Assembly: GCA_031289145.1 (NCBI GenBank)
Contig: JAITQA010000140.1
Coordinates: 1-41,453, forward strand
Direction of reading: 5' to 3'
Length of the DNA stretch: 41,453 nucleotides
Origin: Dysgonamonadaceae bacterium
GTDB lineage: Bacteria > Bacteroidota > Bacteroidia > Bacteroidales > Azobacteroidaceae
Positions 8,806 to 17,742 of the stretch are shown piece by piece. The position numbers were made by a program, and so were the translations under genes. Position 1 is the stretch's first letter, and the number at the start of each line of letters is the position of its first letter. The notes beneath the pieces are model-generated. The model did not search any database. It was not told the DNA's origin and worked only from the letters and a program-made list of their open reading frames with translations.

Positions 8806-8842
8806 AAGCCCCGCATTGAGCCATGCGGGGCTTTTAATTTTT
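8806..8842 (+). terminator. Rho-independent terminator after the DUF5053-like gene
   Basis: An 11 bp perfect stem, AAGCCCCGCAT (8806-8816) and ATGCGGGGCTT (8823-8833), with a 6-base loop, followed by TTAATTTTTG on the plus strand. Confidence 0.85.
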
Positions 8843-8912
8843 GCTTCACTTCCGTTATCTGCGTCAGGATTATAATACGGACAGGCTGCTGCAAGACGCT
8901 ATAATATTTCGC

Positions 8913-10778
8913 CTATATCAGTTCCAAACTCCGTTTGATAAACTTGCTCAAAGCCTCGCCTTTCAGCAAGCCGTTTGAAAGCAAAGCCAGGTCAATCAAT
9001 TGGCTGATAGTTTCTTTGGCGTTATCTTTGTCGTTTGTCACTTTTTGTACTGTAGGCGCATCTAAGTTGACGGTCATGTTGTACGAAGCGGGAATATCGC
9101 CGTAGAAGCTCATTCCTCCCTGCATTTCCGCCATTTCTTTCATACGGCGCATAAATTCATTTTGTGTAATCGTAACAGGATGTGCTTTTTCACCCAAATG
9201 TTCAAAGCCAACAATGAAATCGGTCTTTTCGATAGGCGGAATAGCTGATTTGAACAGTTCGACCAAGGCATTCCGTTCTTCGTCGGAGAGGCTGACGGCT
9301 TTGTTGTCGCCTTTTTTAATAAGGTTGTCGATCACATCGCTGTCTACGCGGACATAACGGGATTTTTCCTGTTGCTGTTCCAATTTGTTGACGAAATGAA
9401 CATCCAATTGTCCGTCCATCACCAATACATCGTAAGCCTTTTCTTTGGCCTGGTCGATATAGGCGAACTGTTCGTCCTTGTTGGTAGTGTACAGGTAGAT
9501 AATGTTTCCGTCTTTGTCGGTCTGGTTGGCTTCGACCAAACTTTTGTATTCATCCAGGGTGTAACATTTGTTTTCCACATCTTTAACGAGGACAAATTTA
9601 GAAGCGCGGTCGTAAAATTTTTCTTCGGAGATGATTCCGTATTCAATAAAAATTTTCAGACTATCCCATTTTTCCTCAAATTGCGGACGGTTGTTTTTGA
9701 AAATCTCATCCAAACGGTCGGCTACTTTTTTGGTGATATAGGAAGATATTTTCTTCACATTGCTATCGCTTTGCAAGTAGGAGCGGGACACGTTCAGCGG
9801 AATATCCGGCGAGTCGATAACGCCATGGAGCAGGGTCAAAAATTCAGGTACAATACCTTCGACAGAGTCGGTTACATATACTTGGTTGCAATACAGTTGG
9901 ATTTTGTTTTTCTGCAGGTCGATACCGCTTTTCACTTTCGGAAAATAGAGGATTCCGGTCAAATTGAAAGGATAATCTACGTTCAGGTGTATCCAGAACA
10001 AGGGATCTTCGCTGAATGGGTATAATTCCTTGTAGAAATTGATATAATCTTCATCTTTCAGTTCCGAGGGTTTGCGTGTCCACAAAGGGTTGGTTTCGTT
10101 GATTACGTTATCTTCGTCCGTTTCGACCGATTTATCGTCTTTCCACTCCGATTTTTTTCCGAAAGCGATAGAGACAGGCAGGAAGCGGCAGTATTTTTTC
10201 AACAAATTTTCTATTCTGGGTTTTTCGACGAATTCTTTGCTTTCATCGTCGATGTAAAGGATAATGTCCGTACCGCGGTCTTCTTTTTTCGTTTCGCTCA
10301 TGGTGTATTCGGGAGACCCGTCGCAGACCCATTTCATCGCTTGCGCATCTTCTTTCCATGATTTGGTGATGATTTCTACTTTTTTTGAAACCATAAAAGC
10401 GGAGTAGAAACCCAAACCGAAATGGCCGATAATTGAGTTGGCGTCTTTTTTGTATTTGTCCAAGAAATCGTTTGCGCTTGAAAAAGCGATTTGGTTGATG
10501 TATTTGTCTATTTCATCGGCAGTCAGGCCGATACCGCGGTCGGAAATTGTCAGGGTTTTCTTCTTTTCATCCACGCTTATCCGGATGGTCAGATCGCCCA
10601 ATTCGCCTTTGAATTCGCCAACAGAAGCCAATGTTTTCAGTTTTTGAGAAGCGTCTACCGCATTGGATACCAATTCGCGAAGGAAAATTTCATGATCGCT
10701 GTATAAAAACTTTTTGATAATCGGAAAAATGTTTTCGGTTGTCACGCCGATTTGACCGGTTTGTTTTTGTGTACTCAT
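8913..10778 (-). CDS. htpG: HtpG, Hsp90-family molecular chaperone
   Basis: Cytoplasmic ATP-dependent chaperone that remodels client proteins. At 621 residues it matches the bacterial HtpG length (about 620-630). The N-terminal GHKL ATPase domain shows ELVSNAVDASQKLK (Asn for Mg-ATP), TISDRGIGLTADE and IGHFGLGFYSAFMV (ATP lid glycines). The middle domain has LYCNQVYVTDSV and PDIPLNVSRSYLQ, the latter with the catalytic-loop arginine. The C-terminal dimerisation domain ends in KRSLELI. It is a housekeeping gene between the accessory patch and the xylan locus, convergent with the DUF5053-like gene. I see no clear promoter box or CIRCE element upstream. Confidence 0.97.
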   Translation of the reverse strand: MSTQKQTGQIGVTTENIFPIIKKFLYSDHEIFLRELVSNAVDASQKLKTLASVGEFKGELGDLTIRISVDEKKKTLTISDRGIGLTADEIDKYINQIAFSSANDFLDKYKKDANSIIGHFGLGFYSAFMVSKKVEIITKSWKEDAQAMKWVCDGSPEYTMSETKKEDRGTDIILYIDDESKEFVEKPRIENLLKKYCRFLPVSIAFGKKSEWKDDKSVETDEDNVINETNPLWTRKPSELKDEDYINFYKELYPFSEDPLFWIHLNVDYPFNLTGILYFPKVKSGIDLQKNKIQLYCNQVYVTDSVEGIVPEFLTLLHGVIDSPDIPLNVSRSYLQSDSNVKKISSYITKKVADRLDEIFKNNRPQFEEKWDSLKIFIEYGIISEEKFYDRASKFVLVKDVENKCYTLDEYKSLVEANQTDKDGNIIYLYTTNKDEQFAYIDQAKEKAYDVLVMDGQLDVHFVNKLEQQQEKSRYVRVDSDVIDNLIKKGDNKAVSLSDEERNALVELFKSAIPPIEKTDFIVGFEHLGEKAHPVTITQNEFMRRMKEMAEMQGGMSFYGDIPASYNMTVNLDAPTVQKVTNDKDNAKETISQLIDLALLSNGLLKGEALSKFIKRSLELI

Positions 10779-10845
10779 AATATGATACGTTTTATTTTAG
10801 AATAAATGTTTTAATTTAGTATTTGTATACAGAAGACGGTATGAC

Positions 10846-10887
10846 AAAAAAAATGCCAGCCATAGAAGACTGACATTTTGGCATTTT
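10846..10887 (-). terminator. Terminator at the end of the xylan-locus operon, after uxuA
   Basis: On the minus strand AAAATGCCA (10887-10879) pairs with TGGCATTTT (10858-10850), followed by a T-run. It lies about 10 bp past the uxuA stop and before htpG, and marks the end of the long operon. Confidence 0.7.
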
Positions 10888-10897
10888 AATTGGCCGA

Positions 10898-12067
10898 TTA
10901 AGCATTGTATTCTCGGTTTGCTGCCAGCACCCCGTCTATCTGCGCCAAAGCGTACATACGACCAAGGAAAGAATAACCGGGATTATAGGATTTGTTTACA
11001 TCGTCCAGCATCAGTTTCCCGTGGTCGATACGCATGGGCAACTTAGGGTTTTCTTTTTCAAAAATCCGCACCAATTCTATCAAATGACCTCTCCCGGCTA
11101 AGTGAGAGGCTTCTTTGAAATTACCGTCGGGAAAGACTTCCGTACTGCGCAGATGGACGAAATGCGTCCGTTTGGCAAAGCGCTTGGCCAATGCCGGTAC
11201 GTCATTGTGTATACCGGAGCTGAGTGAACCGGCGCAAAATGTCAGGCCGTTATTCGGACTGTCCACCGCATTCAGAAACCATTCGATGTCCGCTCCGGAA
11301 GTGACGATGCGCGGCAATCCCAATACGGCAAAAGGCGGGTCGTCCGGATGGACGCACAGATTGACGCCGGCCGCTTCGGCGGTTGGAATGACCTGTTCTA
11401 AGAAATACCTGAAATTTTCGCGTAATTGGTTTTGGTCTATCCCATCGTACAAGGCCAGCAATTGTTTGAACAGTGCAACCGGATTTTGGTCGCCTTCCTT
11501 GATGTTCCCGTTTACAAAGCCCTGTGTTTTGACGATAATCGTATAAATCAATTCGTCTTTTTCGGCTTGTGTAATGGTTTTGTCCAAATCATATACCTGC
11601 TGCATTTCTGCGGGCGAATAATCTTTTTCCGCATCTTTGCGTTGCAGAATCAGGCAGTCGAAATAGGCAAAACGGATTTTGTCGAAGTACAGGGAACAGG
11701 TACCATCTTCGTTTTCCCGTTCCAAATCGGTACGAATCCAGTCGATGACAGGCATGAAATTATAACAGACGGTTTTCACGCCGGCTTTGCCCAGATTGGC
11801 CAAACTCAGCTTGTAATTTTCAATCAGTAACTCCCTGTCTTTTCCGCCATATTTGATGCTCTCTGAAACGGGCAGACTTTCTACGACCGACCAGCGCAAT
11901 CCCGCGGCTTCGATGTAATTTTTCAAATCGTTTATCGCCTCCAATGGCCAGATTTCCCCGTTGGGAATAGCGTGCAATGCTGTGACAATCCCTTCTACGC
12001 CTATTTGCCGGAGCATATCAAGCGTAATAGGGTCATTTTTGCCGAACCAGCGCCAAGTTTTTTCCAT
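10898..12067 (-). CDS. uxuA: Mannonate dehydratase UxuA
   Basis: Converts D-mannonate to 2-keto-3-deoxy-D-gluconate in the glucuronate catabolic pathway, in the cytoplasm. At 389 residues it is close to the E. coli enzyme (394). Landmarks: N-terminal MEKTWRWFGKNDPITL, YNFMPVIDWIRTDL, the metal-site segments NLCVHPDDPPFAVLGLPRIV and TFCAGSLSSG, HFVHLRSTEVFPDGNF and MRIDHGKLM. It is the last gene of the xylan operon, 15 bp after the GH67 alpha-glucuronidase that releases its precursor sugar, so release and use of glucuronate are coupled. UxaC and UxuB, needed for the two preceding steps, are not in the window. Confidence 0.97.
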   Translation of the reverse strand: MEKTWRWFGKNDPITLDMLRQIGVEGIVTALHAIPNGEIWPLEAINDLKNYIEAAGLRWSVVESLPVSESIKYGGKDRELLIENYKLSLANLGKAGVKTVCYNFMPVIDWIRTDLERENEDGTCSLYFDKIRFAYFDCLILQRKDAEKDYSPAEMQQVYDLDKTITQAEKDELIYTIIVKTQGFVNGNIKEGDQNPVALFKQLLALYDGIDQNQLRENFRYFLEQVIPTAEAAGVNLCVHPDDPPFAVLGLPRIVTSGADIEWFLNAVDSPNNGLTFCAGSLSSGIHNDVPALAKRFAKRTHFVHLRSTEVFPDGNFKEASHLAGRGHLIELVRIFEKENPKLPMRIDHGKLMLDDVNKSYNPGYSFLGRMYALAQIDGVLAANREYNA

Positions 12068-12082
12068 ATTTTCGAATAAAAT

Positions 12083-14107
12083 TTATTTTAAATGTAACTT
12101 AATCATTTTCAATTCTTCCAATTCATTGACAGGACGTTCAATATCGTAAGGAACAGGTCTTTTTGAAAACGTCTGGAAATAAAGCAGACAGGCGTCTTTC
12201 CACCAGACAGCGTCTTTCGACTGGATTTTCAAGCGGGATTGAACATGGCAGAACCGTTCGGCGTCCACCCGGTTTTCCTGTCTGTCCCATATTTTCTGAA
12301 ATGCACGGACTTGCTGTACGCCGGCGTCATAACGGTAACACAACTCCTCCCAGAAAGACCGTCCGTTTTTCATCGTGTGATTCCAAGGAATGTGATGAAA
12401 CCATACTAGCAAATTTTCCGGACAGGTATTGGGATTATTCAATATTTCTCTCAAAGGTGATTCGTATTGCGAAACGGCATTGCTGCCGGTAGTCGTGCGA
12501 TTGAAACCCAAACCGGTGTTATCGGCTTGGTGATAATACGATGGAAGCCAGTCGGGACGCGCTCCGGGAATCGCACACCAGGGTTCCGGTCCATAATGAT
12601 GCGACCAGGCAAAAATATGATGCAAACCCAAGGGCATCATATAGCTGACCGTTGTTTCCCATGACGACAGCATCATTTCTTTAACCGGATTGACAAGCGC
12701 GATGTCGGACGAAAAAGTCAGGCGCAACCACTCATCGGCGATTTCGGCAGGCGTCAGTTGGTGTTTCCAAGCCAATCGTCCGAAAGCATACCAGTTGGCT
12801 TGCGCGAAATGGTGACCACACCAGTTTGTATTGTCTCCGGTATTGGCTACACCGGCGATTGCCGTCAGTTTGTTGGGGAAAACCGTTCCATCGGTTACTT
12901 TGGCTACCGTACTTCCTTCGCCTTTGCAATAGGTGTCGCTATTGAGAAATTCTTTCCACATCGAAGCCAGGAAGACCAGATGGTTGGAAAATCCCAAATA
13001 TTCCTGTGTGACTTGTAGTTCCGGCATGAGTGGCGTTTTTTTCATGGCGCCGAACAGGGCATTAAACGGTTCGCGAGGCTGAAAATCAATCGGACCGTTT
13101 TTCACCTGAACAATCACATTGTCGCGGAATTGGCCATCCAAAGGCGTAAATTCCAAATAGGCTTGTTTGGCGCGGTCGTCTCCCGAAGGATTGTAGACAA
13201 AAGCCCGCCACATAACGATACCGCCGTACGGTTTCAATGCATCGGCCAGGGTATTGGCGCCCTCGGCGTGGGTGCGTCCGAAGTCCTGTGGGCCGGGTTG
13301 GCCTTCAGAGTTCGCTTTGACCAAAAATCCGCCGAAATCAGGAATCAATCGGTATATTTCAGCGGCTTTATTTTTCCACCATTGTTGCACTGTTTTGTCC
13401 AAAGGGTCGGCTGTCTTCAAGCCGTCTAAGATAACAGGCGATGAAAAATTGACGGATAAATAAACTTTTATGCCATAAGGGCGGAATATTCCGGCCAAGA
13501 CTTTCACTTTCTCAAGCATTTCCGTTTTCAGGATTTGCGGGGAAGCGTTGACATTGTTCAATACCGTCCCGTTGATACCGATAGAAGCATTGGCGCGGGC
13601 ATATTCCCGATACCTTGGCGATACGGTTTCCGGCAACTGTTCCCATCTCCAGAGGGATTGTCCGGCATAACCGCGCTCTATGCTTCCGTCTAAATTGTCC
13701 CAATGGTTCAGTATCCGGAGATTGTAGCTTGGCGATTCGGCGATGTTCAGTTCCCCGTTTAATTGTCCGGTTTCCTGCATACGTAGCAAGTGATAGGCTC
13801 CGTATAACAATCCTTTTTCCGATGAAGCGGAAATATTCACCCCGTTCCGGCTGTCGCCCGTAATGGTGAAAGCATCCGGATTCGGGAGTCTCGTTTTTCC
13901 GACCATGTTTAATTGTACCGGCGCTCCTTTCCATTGTGTCTGCAATTCTTGTACGGCAATTGCAATGGATTCTCCTTTCTTGTTGGCTGAAACCTGTGCT
14001 TGCGCATCCGCATCGGCACGCAACCACAGTCGGCTACCATCTTCCGCCCGGCTCAGCAGCGCGAAAGAAATTGATAAAGTCACTAATGCTAACTTTATTA
14101 ATTTCAT
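12083..14107 (-). CDS. GH67 alpha-glucuronidase
   Basis: Releases (4-O-methyl)glucuronic acid from the non-reducing end of aldouronic acids made by xylanases. Start taken at the ATG at 14107, giving signal peptide KLIKLALVTLSISFALLSRA; the frame is also open to a TTG 6 bases earlier. It has the GH67 N-terminal domain (SRLWLRADADAQ, GNPDAFTITGDSRNG-like), then the catalytic barrel with Glu268 (VKANSEGQPGP), Asp341 (GPIDFQPREP) and Glu369 (VTQEYLGF). The spacings (73 and 28) equal those of the catalytic Glu292/Asp365/Glu393 of Cellvibrio GlcA67A, so it should be active, probably in the periplasm. It starts 2 bp after the GH43 stop, indicating tight coupling. It acts on terminal residues and complements GH115, which removes internal glucuronate. 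Confidence 0.96.
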   Translation of the reverse strand: MKLIKLALVTLSISFALLSRAEDGSRLWLRADADAQAQVSANKKGESIAIAVQELQTQWKGAPVQLNMVGKTRLPNPDAFTITGDSRNGVNISASSEKGLLYGAYHLLRMQETGQLNGELNIAESPSYNLRILNHWDNLDGSIERGYAGQSLWRWEQLPETVSPRYREYARANASIGINGTVLNNVNASPQILKTEMLEKVKVLAGIFRPYGIKVYLSVNFSSPVILDGLKTADPLDKTVQQWWKNKAAEIYRLIPDFGGFLVKANSEGQPGPQDFGRTHAEGANTLADALKPYGGIVMWRAFVYNPSGDDRAKQAYLEFTPLDGQFRDNVIVQVKNGPIDFQPREPFNALFGAMKKTPLMPELQVTQEYLGFSNHLVFLASMWKEFLNSDTYCKGEGSTVAKVTDGTVFPNKLTAIAGVANTGDNTNWCGHHFAQANWYAFGRLAWKHQLTPAEIADEWLRLTFSSDIALVNPVKEMMLSSWETTVSYMMPLGLHHIFAWSHHYGPEPWCAIPGARPDWLPSYYHQADNTGLGFNRTTTGSNAVSQYESPLREILNNPNTCPENLLVWFHHIPWNHTMKNGRSFWEELCYRYDAGVQQVRAFQKIWDRQENRVDAERFCHVQSRLKIQSKDAVWWKDACLLYFQTFSKRPVPYDIERPVNELEELKMIKLHLK

Positions 14108-14109
14108 TA

Positions 14110-15069
14110 TCAATGTGTTACTATTTTAATACTTCCATCCGGATTATATACCAATTCCACCACTTTCAGGCTGCGTAACCAGGTAGTTCCTCCGGAAGGC
14201 ACGCAATCGTGATGGAAGAGGTACCATTTCCCTTTGAATTCTGCAATGGCCTGATGGGTAGTCCAACCCACAACCGGTTCGAGGATAACGCCTTGATACG
14301 TAAACGGCCCGTAGGGATTATCGCCCGTAGCATAGCACAGCAGGTGTGTGTCGCCGGTGGAGTAGGAGAAATAGTATTTTCCTTTGTATGTATGTATCCA
14401 GGATGCTTCGAAAAAACGGCGTTGGCTATCGCCGTGAGTGAGCGGTTTGCCGTCTTTGTCCAAAATAATGACAGGCCGGGGTTCTTCTGCAAATTCGAGC
14501 ATGTTTTCGCTCAGTTTCACTACCCGTGAAGGAATCGCCGGTTCATCGTCAGCAGGGAAAACCGCGCTTTCGAGCGCTTTATTGTTGCGATAGCGTTGCA
14601 ATTGTCCACCCCATAAGCCGCCGAAATACATATAGCAGGCCCCGTTTTCCGATAGCACACAAGGGTCGATACTGTAACTGCCTTTAATCGGATTTTCCTG
14701 CGGGATAAAAGGCCCTTCCGGTTTGTCGCTGATGGCTACACCGATACGGAAAATATCGTTTTTGTCTTTTAAGGGGAAATACATATAATACTTACCGTCT
14801 TTGCAGACTACATCGCAGTCCCACAACTGCCGACCGGCCCAAGGAATGTCTTTGACGTCCAATACCACGCCATGGTCGGTGATGATACCGTTTTCAACAT
14901 CATCGGTCGAAAAGACATGATAGTCTTTCATGTCGAAGTGGTCGCCGTTGTCATTTTCCGGAATGCCGCTTTCACGGTCGTGCGAAGGATAAATATACAA
15001 TTTACCATTAAAAACATGTACAGCCGGGTCTGCCATGTAATCGTTCGGAACTAAATATCTTGCTTTCAT
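14110..15069 (-). CDS. GH43 (subfamily 1-like) beta-xylosidase, cytoplasmic
   Basis: Hydrolyses short xylo-oligosaccharides to xylose. The 319-residue protein has no signal peptide, is essentially the five-bladed propeller alone, and should work in the cytoplasm. GH43 landmarks: base Asp in DYMADPAVHVFNGKLYIYPSHD, DIPWAGRQLWDCDVV, pKa-modulating Asp in SYSIDPCVL and acid Glu in RRFFEASWIHTYKGKYYFSYS. The opening MKARYLVPNDYMADPA and the long GIPENDNGDHFDM insertion are typical of GH43_1. It lies between GH10 and GH67, separated from GH10 by an 8-bp repeat array. An arabinofuranosidase activity is possible; the subfamily is from motif memory. Confidence 0.9.
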   Translation of the reverse strand: MKARYLVPNDYMADPAVHVFNGKLYIYPSHDRESGIPENDNGDHFDMKDYHVFSTDDVENGIITDHGVVLDVKDIPWAGRQLWDCDVVCKDGKYYMYFPLKDKNDIFRIGVAISDKPEGPFIPQENPIKGSYSIDPCVLSENGACYMYFGGLWGGQLQRYRNNKALESAVFPADDEPAIPSRVVKLSENMLEFAEEPRPVIILDKDGKPLTHGDSQRRFFEASWIHTYKGKYYFSYSTGDTHLLCYATGDNPYGPFTYQGVILEPVVGWTTHQAIAEFKGKWYLFHHDCVPSGGTTWLRSLKVVELVYNPDGSIKIVTH

Positions 15070-15075
15070 ACCTGA

Positions 15076-15152
15076 ATTAATGTGCTAATGTGCTGATGTG
15101 ACAATGTGCTAATGAAAGTATGCCAAGCACATTAGCACATCAGCACATTGAT
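15076..15152. repeat. 8-bp tandem repeats in inverted arrangement (GH10/GH43 junction)
   Basis: Units of AATGTGCT and variants (GATGTGAC) run from about 15078, and complementary units (AGCACATT, AGCACATC) run from about 15126 to 15149. The two blocks are inverted, so the RNA could fold into a hairpin. Because the unit is 8 bp and contains TAG on the minus strand, stops fall in all three frames. It fills nearly all of the intergenic space. Confidence 0.75.
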
Positions 15153-16271
15153 TTATTCTTTTGTTTTATTAATAATTGTCTGAACAACCGGTTTCGGATT
15201 GCCTTGTCTGTCGAAGAGCAGTGCATAGTCTGTTCTGCCGGGTACCGGCCAATCGTTGCGCCAAGAATCTTTATCACACACGCCCCAAAGGGTTACACGG
15301 GTGATTTTATCGCTGTGTTTGAGGAAAAGTGCGAAAAATTCTCCCATGCGGCTGTCCCATGCTTGCGAAACGCTGTCGGGCAAACCTTCTGCATAAGGAT
15401 TCAGTTCCTTTTGGTAGTCGAAATTGGTTTCTACCGCCGCGCCCATATTGGGATTAGGCGAAGGAAGCACGGTGAGGTCCAGTTCGGTAATCATCACCTT
15501 CACGCCGGTTGAAGCTAAAGAGAGCAGGCTGTTTTCGAAGGCTTCCAAGGTGGGATAGTCCATGCCGATATGCCCTTGCATACCCACAGCGTCAATTCTC
15601 AAACCTCTTTCTTTCAGTTTTTTAACCAACTCCACTACGGTAGCGCATTTGGCAGGAAGCGCCATGGAATAGTCGTTGTAGTAAAGTTCTACATCGGGGT
15701 CGGCTTCGTGGGCAAATTGAAATGCAAGCGGTATAAATTCCTCGCCGAGAATCTCATATAACTTGCTGTTGCGCCAGGAACCGTCGTCAAGAATCGCTTC
15801 GTTGACAACATCCCAACCTTTGATGCGGCCTTTGTAGCGCGAAACTACGGTCGTGATGTGATTCTTTAATCTTTCCGTCAGTATTTCCGGCGAAACATTG
15901 TTGCCGTTTTCATCAACAAACAACCAATCGGGAGCTTGCGAATGCCATACGAGGCAATGTCCCGTAATCCACATATTGTTTGCCTCACCCCAAGCGACAT
16001 ACTTGTCTGCTTCGTCAAAGAAAAATTCACCTTCTTTCGGTTGCAAGAACATGCTTTTCATACAGTTTTCAGGCACTATGGCCGAAAAATTCTCTTTTGC
16101 AACTCTTTCCGAAAGGGTATCAATACCTGAAAACTGGCTAACACTTAGCGCCGTTCCAATGTAAAATTTGTCTTTCAACGCATCTCTCAGTGTAGCAGTC
16201 TTACTTTGTGGCGTTTGTCCACACCCAACTGCAAAAAGCGCCAAAACGCCAACATAAAAAATAGTTTTCAT
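15153..16271 (-). CDS. GH10 endo-beta-1,4-xylanase, lipoprotein
   Basis: Cuts the xylan backbone. Start placed at the ATG at 16271 (MKTIFYVGVLALFAVGCG), giving a lipoprotein signal with lipobox AVGC. The frame is open to 16289, but that ATG lies inside a tandem repeat. The 372-residue catalytic domain has acid/base Glu158 in WDVVNEAI and nucleophile Glu263 in VMITELDLTV, plus ENCMKSMFLQPKEGEFFF, WITGHCLVWHSQAPDW, YYNDYS, GVGMQGHIGMD-like and TLWGVCDKDSWR, all typical of GH10. There is no carbohydrate-binding module. It is probably anchored in the periplasm or on the surface. It produces the aldouronic acids that GH67 trims and the xylo-oligosaccharides that the next-door symporter and GH43 use. 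Confidence 0.96.
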   Translation of the reverse strand: MKTIFYVGVLALFAVGCGQTPQSKTATLRDALKDKFYIGTALSVSQFSGIDTLSERVAKENFSAIVPENCMKSMFLQPKEGEFFFDEADKYVAWGEANNMWITGHCLVWHSQAPDWLFVDENGNNVSPEILTERLKNHITTVVSRYKGRIKGWDVVNEAILDDGSWRNSKLYEILGEEFIPLAFQFAHEADPDVELYYNDYSMALPAKCATVVELVKKLKERGLRIDAVGMQGHIGMDYPTLEAFENSLLSLASTGVKVMITELDLTVLPSPNPNMGAAVETNFDYQKELNPYAEGLPDSVSQAWDSRMGEFFALFLKHSDKITRVTLWGVCDKDSWRNDWPVPGRTDYALLFDRQGNPKPVVQTIINKTKE

Positions 16272-16320
16272 AAAAAATTTATAATTCATAATTTATAATT
16301 TATAATTCATAATTCATAAT
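16272..16320. repeat. 7-bp tandem AT-rich repeat (symporter/GH10 junction)
   Basis: About six units of ATAATTC/ATAATTT. On the minus strand they read ATTATGA/ATTATAA and supply TGA or TAA in every frame. The stop codon of the symporter gene (16314-16316) lies in the array. Confidence 0.75.
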
Positions 16321-17720
16321 TGTTCTTGTTTACTCTTGTTTTCAATCTCTTTCCCATAACTTACCAATTGTTCATCTGTGAGGTCATAGCGATAGACAAT
16401 GAAAGCTAATAATACAACGAGCAAGGCAGGCAGCGCGGCTAAAAGCAGTTTGATGCCGAACAGCGCCGAGTCTCCTTGCGATTCAATATCGGCATTGAAG
16501 CCGGTAAGCGACAACACAATACCGGGAACAAAACCGCCAAGCGCAAGTCCAAACTTGAAGAAAAAGCCAATCAAGGCATTGGCAATCCCCGATATACGTT
16601 TGCCTGTCTGCCATTCGCCATAGGTGATGGCTTCGGGAATGAGTGACCAGATAAATGCGCCGACCACGCCAAAACCGACCGACCGAACAAATTGGGATAT
16701 AAAAATCAAGGTAATATTATCAGCGGGAATGATGAAAAGTCCGGCAAAACCAATGAATGATATGGCAAGTGAAAGATAAAGTAATCCTTTTTTACCCAAT
16801 TTTTTACGCATCCAAGGCATAAACGGCAGAATGACTAAGGCCGGAAGCGCCGAAATGACCATATAGGCGCCCATAAGTCCCTCATTGCCAAGATTGTATT
16901 TCACAAAGTAAGTTCCTGCCGAATTGCTGATAGCCATGATGGCAAATGCTGTGATAAACATGAACGAAATGATGCGTAACGGACGATTGCGAACCACTTC
17001 GGTAAACAAGTCGGAAAATTTAACCTTCGCCTGGTCTTCTTTGGAGATGACCACGCGCTCTTTGGTTCCGGCAAACGAAAACAGGAGCGCCGCAAGACCG
17101 ATAACGCCATAAATCACAATGGTTGTTAACCATGCGCTGCGCGATTCGGGAGACCCCATTACATCTTCTTTACCGGCAAAAATGATGATAAGCGTTGGCA
17201 CGCCGTAGGTGATTGCCACCTGCGCCACATTGACCAACCACATGCGGGTGGTGGTGAGGATGGTGATTTCGTGCTGGTCGCGCGTAAGCGCTGCATTGAG
17301 CGCACCGAACGGAACGTTCACCGTAGTGTAAACGACAGAAAGCGTCACGTAGGTTACGCAAGCATAAATCACCTTACCTGTACTGCCGAAATCAGGCACA
17401 ATAAAACAGGCAATCATCAGAATGGTCAACGGCAATGCCATAATGAGCAGCCAGCCGCGGTATTTCCCGAATCGTGTTGTGTTCATGTCAATCAGCGTGC
17501 CTACAATAGGGTCCCAGATGGCATCGATGATGCGTACACCCAGGAACATGGCTGCTGCAATGGCAGGGTTTAAGCCGTACACATTGGTATAAAAAAATAG
17601 TAAATAAGTTGTAACTGTTTGATAAATAAAATTTTGAGCCATGTCTCCAGAGCCGAACGCAATGCGCTCCGTCCATGAGAGTTTGTAAAATCCTTTAGCT
17701 TCGGATGTTTTTGTGTTCAT
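16314..17720 (-). CDS. GPH-family sodium/sugar symporter (xyloside or glucuronide type)
   Basis: Inner-membrane transporter of the glycoside-pentoside-hexuronide:cation symporter family (MelB/XynT/UidB relatives), 468 residues with 12 predicted helices. Landmarks: the N-terminal TERIAFGSGDMAQNFIYQ, the helix-2 motif RIIDAIWDPIVGTLID with the cation-binding Asp residues, TRFGKYRGWLL, and the second-half VGAFIWSLIPEAITYGEWQTGKR. It lies between the GH115 fusion and the GH10 xylanase, so its likely cargo is xylobiose, longer xylo-oligosaccharides or aldouronic acids brought in from the periplasm, feeding the cytoplasmic GH43 and UxuA. The exact substrate cannot be told from sequence. Confidence 0.92.
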   Translation of the reverse strand: MNTKTSEAKGFYKLSWTERIAFGSGDMAQNFIYQTVTTYLLFFYTNVYGLNPAIAAAMFLGVRIIDAIWDPIVGTLIDMNTTRFGKYRGWLLIMALPLTILMIACFIVPDFGSTGKVIYACVTYVTLSVVYTTVNVPFGALNAALTRDQHEITILTTTRMWLVNVAQVAITYGVPTLIIIFAGKEDVMGSPESRSAWLTTIVIYGVIGLAALLFSFAGTKERVVISKEDQAKVKFSDLFTEVVRNRPLRIISFMFITAFAIMAISNSAGTYFVKYNLGNEGLMGAYMVISALPALVILPFMPWMRKKLGKKGLLYLSLAISFIGFAGLFIIPADNITLIFISQFVRSVGFGVVGAFIWSLIPEAITYGEWQTGKRISGIANALIGFFFKFGLALGGFVPGIVLSLTGFNADIESQGDSALFGIKLLLAALPALLVVLLAFIVYRYDLTDEQLVSYGKEIENKSKQEQL

Positions 17721-17742
17721 GATATTTGTATTTTTAGTTTGT

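Noticed and set aside
15076-15152. Regular short repeats as a possible CRISPR array
   Set aside because: The units are 8 bp with no spacers, so they are tandem microrepeats, not a CRISPR array; no cas genes are near.
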